Shown: piece after piece, positions 30,963-43,000 of the stretch | Layout of the letters: every line of letters begins with the position of its first letter | Numbering within the stretch: the stretch's first letter is position 1 | Origin: Liolophura sinensis | Lineage: Eukaryota; Mollusca; Polyplacophora; Chitonida; Chitonidae | NCBI RefSeq assembly: GCF_032854445.1 | Contig: NC_088300.1 | Coordinates: 22,487,608-22,551,607 of the forward strand | Length of the DNA: 64,000 nucleotides | Direction: 5' to 3' | Made by a program: the position numbers and the translations under genes | Notes under the pieces: generated by a model | Database searches by the model: none | The model's input: only the letters and a program-made list of their open reading frames with translations | What the model was told of the DNA's origin: nothing

Positions 30963-31070
30963 ATGGCTGCCGGTTCTACGAAGTGTGTGTGGCTTCTTTT
31001 GGTATTTTTATCGGTTACAGAGCGTGTCTATTCTACTGAGCCAGGAAAATGGTCAGAGTCCCTCTCTGTG
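30963..31070 (+). CDS. TMEM87: TMEM87 exon 1, signal peptide
   Basis: ATG GCT GCC begins an N-terminus with a short basic patch and a hydrophobic run, then [11 protein letters not shown] just before the donor GTAAGA. The next exon (35965-36031) starts [20 protein letters not shown] and completes the first part of the luminal domain. The intervening 4.9-kb intron carries a large fold-back and a Tc1-like element. Confidence 0.88.
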
Positions 31071-34000
31071 GTAAGATCTGAACTCGTGGCTAAGGAATTG
31101 ACGGATGCAATAAGATTGTGCAACCACTAGTTGGTAGTAATACACATTTGGATAGCTACTTCCGCTGTTGGTTTCCAACAACAACGCCAGTCTGCAAGCA
31201 CCTCATCACGTTTTGCTTCAGTTGTAATAGTTTGCTGAAGCTTAACTGTGTGAACCTCCTTGGCAGTGTAACAGCAGAGAATGATAGCAGTCACAGTGCT
31301 CTTTAGTTATGCAGGGGACAGAACAACTTGAACTTTGAGTTGGAACTGACACTGACAGGAATCTAAAATGTGTACAGGTATTTCAATTTGCATTTGTGAA
31401 AAATTGGGTGCTGTTTGCTTTTTCCTTTCAGTGTGAAATCTTACGTTAGTTTATTTATGGTTCACTGAGGGAGGAGACCCTTTTCAAATTGTGTGCACTT
31501 GACACGTACATGAATACATAGGGAAGAAATCTTAGATTTTAAAATATATCCCCATATAATATAAACTGCAGATAGATAGTTTGGTGTCCTTGAAATTGAT
31601 TCCGATCATTTAAGGCAGAAGAAAAACGGTAGAATTTTGTGGTTGAATATCAACAAATCTACTCCACTACAATTGAGCCACCCGTGACCTTGTGACATCA
31701 CTGCGGTACGTACCTTTCAGGCATGTGGGGCTTACCTATGGTTACAACACCGACCATGGGTGACAATCACTATGCTTTTACAACTGATTTCAAGGTTTTT
31801 CCATGCCCATTGGAGTGCAGAAACACAATGCAGGATACTGTAAAGCTACATACATGGCTAACAAAAAGCCACATATCGAGGAAATGTGAAACAGATCAAA
31901 TTTCATGAACAGATCTTTGAGATGTGCTATTTCAGCCAGACTTACTGCAAGAAAATGTGGAAGGACAAGGCTTATATCCCAAAATAAAGCCAAGCGAAAT
32001 AGAAGAGAAAGTCAAGATTTTCACACCAGGAATAGGGGCTATTATGGATTCAGGTTCTCAGGAGTTCCGTGTGGGGGCACTCGTGCATATACCGAAAATT
32101 GGGCTTAGAATCCTGGGGGTGATCGGCCTTTGTGTACATAAGAGTTGGGCGAATGGAGCGTGTTCTTAATTTAAAAAAAATCCAAACTACCTTTGCTTAT
32201 GGCTTTTTTTTTTTTATATTTTGTGGCAATATCCATACGTGTCAGTTGTTAATTTTTATCATACTAAGCATTAACCAGCTTACAATACAAGGTTATTGCG
32301 TGTAGGCCTGAAAACAGGTTACCCTGTAACACACAGGCATAGGGCCAAACATGTACCTACCATAGGTTTTTTTTAGCAAATCATTGGTCTGGCACTAAGT
32401 CAAAGTCAAGGAATAAATAAAGTATCTATATAAGCACTATTTATAAAATATAGGCCTTTGTGAAATCCGTTTTTTGATTTTAAATTTTATGTGTAAACAA
32501 ATTTGTTTTTGAGAATAGAGGCAACACCGAAGTGTACAGAGAGATGTAGAGCCTAGGCGATGCTGTGCTCATACTGGCGGTAGTTGATATGCTTGAGCAT
32601 GTTTTCACCACTAATGTGACAAAGTGGCTTTATGAGATTAAACCTAATCATATTAAGAACTCATACGACAACCCCCTACCCGTCTCCACCCACCAGACAT
32701 CTCGAGGCTGGAGTCCTAATCTGGATTTAGTTTTTATCAGTATAATCCTTTTGATTTAAACAATGTACTTCTCCTGGCAAAAAGCACTAATATGTACAGA
32801 GTACAAATCTAGAACACCATATAAAATGATGACTTTCTTCATATTTCATTTGAAACAAAATTCGTCATGCATGCCTTAATTGAAAGCATGCTCCATTCGC
32901 CCAACACTTATGTACACAAAGGCCGGCTAGTATTCTACCCCCAATTTCCGGTGTATTCATGAGCCCTCCTACGCAAAACTCCGGAGAACCTAAATCCATA
33001 ATAGACCTTATACAGATGTTGTTAAGTTACTTGCTGTTTGAAACAGCAGAATGTGATTGTAGGGAGCTGCTACATGTAACTTTGCCCTACAACGTCATTA
33101 GGGTTACAGATCGCTATGCGGCCGTGAGACTCCACATGCCGTACCTACCATAACAGGAACCGAAATAAAATTTAAATTGGTATTTCTGTGAGCTACCATT
33201 CGCTGCCTCCATTCAATAATATAATTAATAAAATTAATTAATATAATTCAAGCTTTATTTATTTTTGCTGGTGATACCTTTTGAAAACATAATAGATTTG
33301 CTTGATTGCTACATTCGCCAGTATTGAGTGACAGACTGGTCTCGACATAGCCACTCACAATCTGCTGACCCGTTTGCATAATTCCTCATGTCAAAGCCGT
33401 ATCGCTCGACTTGGCTATAAAAATTTATATTCTGTGGACTGCAAAAACTGTGTCAAATTCTCCACGGGTCCATGTATGTCAAATTTGTGTCAGACAGAGC
33501 AGACGGTGGCACGTTTGTGTCATTTACCATGTTCGCTATGCTGTACACGCTTTCCAAGGATCTAATGCAACTCTGTTATCTTCAAAAATATTTGATGGAA
33601 AACTGTTTCACTATTTCAGGGTGCTAATTAAGTGGTGTACATGTAGGGGTAATTATAGATGAAGGCGCATTATAGAAATACATAATCCCGGGAGGTCTTC
33701 ATGACTCTATGTCACCCAGCCAGGGCTCCGCAGCCAACAAGATATACTGAACAAAAATATAAATGTAACACTTTTGTTTTTGCAATATTTCACAAGATAA
33801 TGAGATGTAATGATTTTTGTCAGTGGAGAACTGAGGGATGGCCAAGAGCAAAACCCTACACCAGTGTACATTCCAGTCTCCAAAGCTAAAATGTAGAGTG
33901 TCATCACCAGACGTCATCAAAAATTTGGCACAACCGATAATGGCCTGCATGCCCACTGACCGTGCATAACCACCCCGACCAAGACCATCATATTAGCCTC

Positions 34001-37000
34001 CTCCACCTCCGTTACTGCACAGCCTCTGCCACAGCTAATGTAACATTTGGACTCCGTAATAACCGGAATCCTGCTCAAATAGTTCGGGAAGCAAATGCTG
34101 CACCCAATAGTTGTCCCATTTGTGTGGCGCCATGGGGTAACATTTCAGCACGACAGTGTGCGCCCCCATGTTGCTGCTGTATGCAGATTAATTCTATCAG
34201 GCTGAAAATGTTGGAGTGCTCAACTGGCCAGCACATTCACCTGATTTGTTCCCAATTTAATACCTGTGGGATGTCCATGACCTGCGTGTTTGTGACTTCC
34301 AGTTCCAGGTGACATCAACGAGTGGGAAAACATTCCGCAATTCACAATTGACCATCTCATCAGATCTGTAATTTGACGATGTGTAGCACTGCAGCAAGCG
34401 AATGGCAAACATTCTGGGTACTCAAGTGTATGAATTTCCTAAACTGACCCCACCCGTTTCCTAACATGCCTCAGCGCTACCGTCGGGTGTGTGTTTTCCT
34501 CAGTTATGAAAATGTACTTTTAAGAGTCCATTTTATGTTCCCCTGAAATACGGTATTGAAAGGAAATTGATAGCGCGGTTAATTTTATCAAAAAATTGGG
34601 TGTTGGCGTTCATATTTTTGTTCAGTATTGATAGACGGTCAAATGTTAATGTTTTTTTACATGGAACTAGTTAACATACTACTTTTTAAAAAGCAGTTTA
34701 CAAACTAACAGAGCATAAATATTGTGTCTGGGGAACATTTAGTGTTAAAATTAAGTCATTGGGGACCTTCTTTAACAATTGAACATTCGGGATTACAGAC
34801 ATTCGGGCTCTTGCCGGTCGACTCACACAGACAGGTTGGTGAAAATGTTGTCTGAATGACCTGGAAGTTTGTATGAAACGCTGCTTCACGGCAGCCTTAG
34901 TGAAAAAGTACACTTTGTTACTCAGTTGTAAAAACTAGGTTGATGTTTTTGTTAGTCAGTTAACCCCTCCTCTGACGGATGTTCATGGAGAAAAACAGGG
35001 TCATTAATGATTTAATGTCACTGTACCATGTGGACTGCTACCTCAACTTGCAACTTGCAGTTGCATAAGGTACATTTTTATTTGGTAGGTGAAGAGTGAG
35101 ACACGATTTTAGATTAAATCCAGGTCTGATCTGTACGCTGCACACATGTAGCTTATCGTACAAGTGTTTACCGGTAGTACGTCATGAGAGTGGACATATA
35201 TAAACATGAGTATTTTAGCACAAACTAATTTGTCTGATTTGCAGCAGCTGCATTATCTATGGGTAAGGTAAGGAGACATAACATTCAAAATGTATCTCCA
35301 GCTCATGCTGGCTTCCTCTTTCAAAAAAAAAAATAGTGGTGAATGTATATTCAAGTATATGTGTCATCAAATTAGATAGACGGGGGCTTCCGTGGCTCTT
35401 TTGGTTAGCGCTCTAGCGCAGCGTAATGACCGAGGAGCTTCTCAAAAATGCGGTCGCTGGGAGTTCAAGTCTAGCTCACGCTGGCTTCGTCTCGGGGCCA
35501 TACATGAGAAAGTCTGCCATCAACCTGCGTATTGTTGTGGGTCCCCCCCGGGCTCTGCCCAGTTTCCTCCCACCATAATGCTGGCCGCCGTTCTGAAATA
35601 TTCTTGAGTATGACGTAAAACATCAATCAAATAAATAAATCAAAATGTGCCGTCAATGACACATGGTTGGCAGGTTATAGAGACTGGCATCAGACAGAGT
35701 TTTTGACAATATCACAAGACATTTTTGCCTCACAGTGTTAAAGCAGTGACAGTTAATAATAGACAGAATGGCTCAGAGATACATAGGTTTTCTTTAAAAA
35801 TGCCTTCATTCCGCATACTTCATTTATAAGGTATGCATATACTTTGATGAAACGTATTAATTCATACCAGACCTCGTACGCCTTCGGCCTTCAGTTACTC
35901 CAGATTTTACATTCTGATGACAAGTGCAAAATAAAGATTATCTCTGTGTTTTCTAATATTTCAGACTGGAGAAGCATCCTATATTGGTGTGTTCAAAACC
36001 CTGTACAATCAGTCAGAGATTTTTCTTAACAGTGAGTGTTACAGTGTTTTTCTCTTTTCTCTCTTTGTTTTTTTTTCTGCTTCCTTGTTTTGGTACATTT
36101 ACATAACTTACTGTATTTTTTTTTATACAATGTATATGTAAGGCCGGAGGGGTTAGCATGGCAGCACAGTGCAAGGACCCAGGAGCTTCCCACCAACGCA
36201 GTTGCTGGGGGTTAAAGCCCAGCTCATGTTGGTTTCCTCTCTGGTCGTATGTGGGAAGGTCTGTTGAGCAACCTCTGAATGATCCTGGGTTTCCCCCAGG
36301 CGCTGCCCGGTTTCCTCTCACCACAATGCTGGCTGGCGCCATATAAGTGAAATATTCTTGAGTATTGCATAAAACACCAATCAAATAAATAAACAATGTA
36401 CGTGTAGTTTATACTCAGTTTACCTGGTTTTGTTCTATTGATCATAGAAAGGTGTTTTTGAGGTTTTCTGTGGCATGTGCGATAAGTTTCAGCATAAAAA
36501 GTAATATCATATGACTTTTTTTTGGCCTCTATTTATGCAAATACATGCAACTCTTAGGGTATGACTTGAGATTACATTCGATGAGTTATTTATTTATTTG
36601 ATTGGTGTTTTACGCCGTACTCAAGAATATTTCACTTATATGACGACGGCCAGCATTATGGTGGGTGGAAACCGGGCAGAGCCCGGGGGAAACCCATGAC
36701 CATCTACAGGTTGCTGACAAACCTTCCCATGTACCTCAATGAGTTAAGATTATCTCCAAATCACATATCTACCATATCTGATTCTATCATCTATTTGTAC
36801 AAGGGTGTTCAAAGTTGCTTACATTATCATATTTACCATTCAACTTATTTGCATTTTTGCGAGTTGTTTGTTCAAGCATATTCAGAAAGCATTACTCTTT
36901 GTTAACTGATTAAATTATATTTTTTTTAAAGCCCTGAAACTGGCCAATCCAATAATGTAGTTTTGTCTCCAAAATCAAATTAAAAATGTGCAAGAATTGC

Positions 37001-40000
37001 ATTCACGTTGTGAATAAGTTTCTTGTATAAAAAGTTTGAGAAATTAGGGTACTATTCAATATGATTGCCTTTCTGGGGATTATTAAAGTGCTGTGTAAAT
37101 GATCTTGCCATCATGTTATATCAGATGCAGTTGTCTTAGGGCAGCCTGTTGCATCATTTTCGCATTTAGATGTGGAAGGCTGAACTCAGAGAGCTCACAA
37201 ACTTTCATATCATGACAATCTCTATTTATCCCACATGTACATTAGGCAAAATCCTGTGCCTGCATTGGTTGAAATGACTCTATTATTGACTCTATTATTA
37301 AGTTTTTGTCCCACAAGACATGAATTTGTAAGGTGTAGCTTATTATCTCAATTTGAAACATATTTGGCTACTTGCCAGGGGTCCATTTTATGAAGCAGTC
37401 TTAATTTGTGCCTGTTATAACTTTCGCTACAACACATGGAAAACGTGTCATCGCCGGATGAAATTGTGCTTGACCCAATGTTGTGATACCTTTGTAAAAT
37501 ATGCTCAAGTCATTCCAGGTGTTAAAATGAAGTATAATTCTGCAGAATCACCTCTGGATATGGTCTTAGTGAAATACATTCCTTTTGGGCTGCATTGATT
37601 ACACAGGTGTACTGTCACTAACTGTGTAGAGATACATATGGGATCTGTAAGCCTCATATAGGCTAACACAAAATTCTTGCACGTTAAAAAACCTGATTAC
37701 CCCTCCACTGATATTTGCGTTCATTCCACGTTGCATTGCATACTAGATGAGAATTTGGAGTCAGTAAGATTCAGCCCCTGTCTTTTCTTTGCTTGTTGTG
37801 TAACACATTTGATTGCTTGTTTTGTGATGGAGTATCATAGCCTTTGACTTTCACATCTTCACAAACCAAATTTACCTGTGGCAGTAGGAGATTGGAATGC
37901 AAACAGATGGAATTTAAGTTTTTGGAAACGAGGGAGTGGGGTTGGGGGTGACTATCTTGGCTCAGTGCAAGTGTGTAGAATGTGTTAAAGTTTCAAGTTC
38001 TGATTCTAAATTCTTCATCTAGTATGAAATGCAGAGAGCAAGGTATAGTCAGAGTTAGTATACAGATTTAGACATAAATGACAAAATTTGTCAATTTCCT
38101 AATTTCTCTAATTTCCAGTTATTATTATTTATTTATTTATTTGATTGATGTTTTATGCTGTACTCAAGAATATTTCACTTATATGATGGCGGCCAGCAAA
38201 ACGGTGGATGGAAACCGGGCTGGGGGAAACACGGGCTTCCGACGTATGGCCGGAGAGGAAGCAAGCACGAGCTGGACTTGAACTCACAGCAACCGCATTG
38301 GTGAGAGGCTCCTGGGTCATTACGCTGCGCTAGTGCGCTAACCAACAGAGCCACGGAAGCCCCCAGTTATATTAAAAAGCAGTGGTGTTTTAGACTATTG
38401 TATTGTTGTGTACTACTTTTAGAAGCTTGTCTTAAGACTTAGGTGATAGAAATTGATTTTAGTATATTTATTTATATATGTTATGTAAGAATGTATATTT
38501 ATATACACTAAAAAACCAATTAGCCTTCTCAACTGACTTTTTTGGTGAGAATACTCATTTGTTTTTTTATTCTATTATTTCTCCACATCAGAAAAACTCT
38601 ACTTTTTACACCTGCATATATATATATATATATAATTTAATTTTAACCTCCTTTTCTTAATTCTTACAACCTGAAATAAATTCTTACATGGTGTTTGTAT
38701 TTGTGTTTGTTTTAGTCAAATGTAGTGAGGGAATAACATCCAAGCTTACTGTGAAATGGATTTTGAGGTGGAGTCCATGTGCTGATGAGTACTTGGGCAT
38801 AGATAACGGAGAGGCAAGTAAACATAAGAAACTGCCACATATAAAAGGCTATAATATGTCTACAGCCCACAGTATTAAATGTTGTTCTCTGTGTCATTTA
38901 CCTACAATTAAATCCTGTATTATGTAAATTTTTTTGGATGTAATGACATCAAAACTTCAAACACAAAGAGGTGTTTTCTTTATTTATTACCGGTCCCAAT
39001 AGCGCAGTTGATAGAGCGTCTGTTTCGGGAGTGGTAGATCCAGGGTCACTCCTGGTTCAAGTCACACCTAAGATTTTAAAAGATGAAGAGGTGTAACTTC
39101 CTCGCTTGGTGTTCAGCGACTAGTTGACCCGTATCAGTATAATTGCTCGGGTGGGGTAGCTTACTTGCCTTCAGGAAGGCGTCTCAGTGAAGCAGCACTT
39201 AATAAAAGAGCAGTGGAAATTCGTCCTGCAACAAGGAGACACATTACATGCTCTCTAAGGATTCCTTTGTCGTCAAGTGTGACTTGATCAGTACTTGGAA
39301 ATACTGGTACCAGCCATACTGCATGATACTGGTTGTTTGCCCATGATGTCTTTCACTAAAGTTTGTATGTTTTGTTTCCTGTTCAGATAATATAAATCAG
39401 TTACTTGATTTTGTTTTTATTCCTCCAGGATCCTGATGATCGAATGTGGAGGTACTATAATCATCCTAATATCCGTCAGATTAAAGGCTTTGACTATGAC
39501 AAAACTGAGTACATTAGGTCGGAAGAGACGATGGATTGCAGTGAGCACATTGAACTAACGGTCAGTTGGGGTTGTAATTGGGTTTTACCTAGACAGGGCA
39601 AGGGGCCTCCATGGCCCAGTTGGTTAGCACTTCACGTATAAGTGAAATATTCTTGATTACGGTGTAAAACACTAATCAAATAAATAAATACTTAGATTGG
39701 TAGATTCTCATGATTGCACTGTTTGCAGTAAACAATAAACATTCAACATTCTCATGATTGCACTGTTTGTGAGGCCTCAATGACAATAAACATTCAACGA
39801 TGCATGTGTAGCTGTATGTTGATGCATTGATGCAGTAGCCCCTCACCGATGTAGTCGCTATGAGTTCAAGCCCCGCTGATGCTGTCTTCCTGTCAGCTGT
39901 ATGTGTGAAGGCCTGTCAGCAAAATGTGGATGGTTGTAGGTTTGCCCCAGGCCCTGTCCAATTTTCTCCCACCAGTCGCCAAAGCTTGTGGATACCCTTG

Positions 40001-43000
40001 AGCTCTCATAAAGTTCACAGCCATCTTATATAAATGAACCAATGTTTTACATCAAACAACAATTAAGTAAATAATTAGGCTTTGAAAGGTCCATATTACC
40101 TGTTAGTATAAAAAAGCTGATAAGTAACTGAAATTTATAAAATCAAGAAGATTTGGCTGCCTTCAGGACACTGTTTAATGGTTTTACCACATATATATAT
40201 TATTCTTTTGTGCTTCAATTTTAGCTTGCCTGTTCAAAGTGCAGGTGTAGCGTATGTCATACCGTGAGAGTCATAGTCCAGTGACGGAAAGTAATGTTAA
40301 ACAAAATGTCAGGAGGTGTATCTTAAAAAGTACTGCAGTTATTGAGATCAGAGTTTGTGCACATGTAGAGCACTATAACACGAGGGGAGTGTTCGATTGC
40401 TGATTCGGTGTGTACATATTAAATACCGGAAATTACTGAATTATTGACTACTGTTAAAGTGTTATAGTGGAATCTCAAGAAGTACTGCATTTATTATTTA
40501 TTTATTTATTTGATTGGTGTTTTACGCCGTACTCAAGAATATTTCACTTATATGACGGCGGCCAGCATTATGGTGGAAGGAAATCGGGCAGAGCCCGGGG
40601 GAAACCCACGACCATCTACAGGTTGCTGCCAGACCTTCCCAAGTACGGCCGGAGAGGAATCCAGCATGAGCTGGACTTGAACTCACAGCGACCGCTGCAT
40701 TTATTCAGCTTAGGGTTTGCACACACGTTGAACATAGTAACACGAGGGGGATATTCCATCATTTATTCGTTGTGTTCATGTTGAATACCAGTAAATTACC
40801 AAATTCCTGGCATAGTGTATTGTGAATTACAATCAAAGTTAAACAAAATTTTAATGCAGTTTGAAGTTTTACATGCATATAAAGCACAATGACACAAGGG
40901 GGATGGTCCATCACTGATGCTCTGTGTGCATATTAATTACCCTAAATTACCAAATTCATAATTTCAGTTCTTTATGTATTGAGCTGAATTTGCATTCATG
41001 TGTCTCCTACAGCCGAGCTGTTTGATAGCCTTGGTACCATTTATAAGTTTGTGAATTTTCTTCATGTTTGATTTATTTAATGTCTCTGAATTCTCCTCAT
41101 CAAATTGTATGAAAGTCAAGACTTTCCGTGTGTAATAAAATTTTGTATTGTACTAAAGAGCGAGTATTAACTTGTTTGTACAATTTTAATTCAGCTCATG
41201 TTAATTTTTATTTATCTTTCTGTGATATTGTTTATTTTCAGCGGAAAGATGATGTCCAATCAAAGAAAATGTTAAACCCAGTGGTAAGCGCTCCTTTTAG
41301 GAAATTTTCATGGCCTGCTATATATTAGCTTTTTCAGTAAAGCTGCAGGCCAAATCTGAAATGACTTGCTACTTTTGTCACGTGACCTGCTGTCTTATCG
41401 AAATTCATTAATGTCACAGTGATATGCTTACATGTATTATCCTTAAACCCTCATTTGAAGATGCTTGGAGAAGAGCACAAGGTTTTTGGTCATTATCACA
41501 AGATCAGGCCTGTGTAGATCCATAATTAAACACTTAGAATTCACACATAGAAGTTATTTTATTATAGGCTGAAAAGATGAGGATATAGGGTATGGGTTGC
41601 TTTCAAATACAGTTATTATGATCCTGTGGTGAAGCAAAGATCTGAAATAGATTACTTTCACATGAAGGTCTATGTTTTTTGTTTTATTTTATTATCAAAT
41701 CAATTCAAGTACTCTACTTTCTCAATAATTACAGACAGCCGCTGATTGAGACATACTGAGAGTAAGCGTGCAGAACAGAGGAGTCTCTCGCGAGGCACAC
41801 ACAACAGCCGGCATCAAAATGCCAGTCTTTCTCAGCTTATACATGGCAACTCGTGATGTGCATTTTCAGTATACACACTTGGTTAAAAAGTAAAAAAAAA
41901 AACACTCACTCGTACAAATTATGCTATTTGATATTGACAGTAGATGGTTTTGTGGCATTATGTACAGGGAACATTCAACACCCCACACCGCATTAGGCGT
42001 TATATCCATTGGATTGTCTTGAATCTACCGACCTCTTGTCTTCCTCCCCACTCGTGTATGGGGTCCATGCAAGAATAAAACATGGATGATTGCAGTTTAA
42101 TCATTGGATTAACAATGCTGCCTTACATATGTGGATAAAACACCTGTGGCAGTATAGTATGAGTGCCTGACTTGTAGGCAGATTTTCCATTTCTTACTGA
42201 CCACGTGCCTATTTTGGCAGGAACATGATGTACATCAGAAAGTTAGTCTCAGTGAGGAAGGGCAGGAGCAGGAGGCCACAACCATTTTAGATTACTTTGA
42301 AGAAAGATAAGTGCCTTAATTCAAGGCTCTCTGGTTACATTCCAGGTGACCGTGAGAGAATATCAATCTTTGAAGCATACGTATTGCTGCGAAAGGCATC
42401 ACTAATTTGACAGAAAGTACATAAACAAGTTCAAGTGGTTAGATCTGACTGAAAAGATGAAAGGCCTGATTTCCCAGTTCTCCGATGAGAATACAAACCA
42501 TGTAGGTTTCATCTGGCATATGCAGGTGCTTAGACTCGAGCTTTGTCATGTGAAGTACTAAAGAAAAGAGAAGAATTACAAAATTCTCATGTGTATTTAT
42601 CTACTTATCACTCTAAAGGTATGCTCAAAAGTTGAATGATGCACAGTATGACACAGTATCAGTAAATACCTGAACAGGTACCTCAACACCCATCCCTTAG
42701 GAACCTCATTCACTTCATTCTGACTGCAATTAAACTGAAGCATCTGGACAGACTCTTCATCTGAACATTGGTAAAATAAAATATGCAAAGAATATATGGG
42801 TATGTGGATTGGAAAAATCAAAGACTGCATGCAGAACAGTCGCTTCAGGTACTGGCTGTAGAAATTATTACTAGATAACAGACTCACAACAAAAAGCATG
42901 ATTAAAATATTATGGAAATTTACGGCTTGTATGTATCCCCTTGATAATATATTTTTAAGGAGCTTTCCCAAATTATTAGTAGGCCTAGTCTACAGGTACA

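Noticed and set aside
31924..32169. Possible small protein with a [16 protein letters not shown] segment
   Set aside because: It overlaps one arm of a large inverted repeat, has no recognised domain and no splice partners.
33374..33662. Cys-rich open frames before the Tc1-like element
   Set aside because: Overlapping frames of similar length with no conserved cysteine spacing that I recognise; likely chance.
35392..35470. tRNA gene
   Set aside because: The A- and B-box-like sequence is the head of a SINE; the acceptor stem and cloverleaf cannot be formed convincingly.
42303..42316. Non-canonical AT donor (AAG|ATAAGT) at the end of the candidate TMEM87 exon
   Set aside because: Joining there in phase to the exon at 44373 produces a stop, and the sequence lacks the U12 AT-AC consensus.
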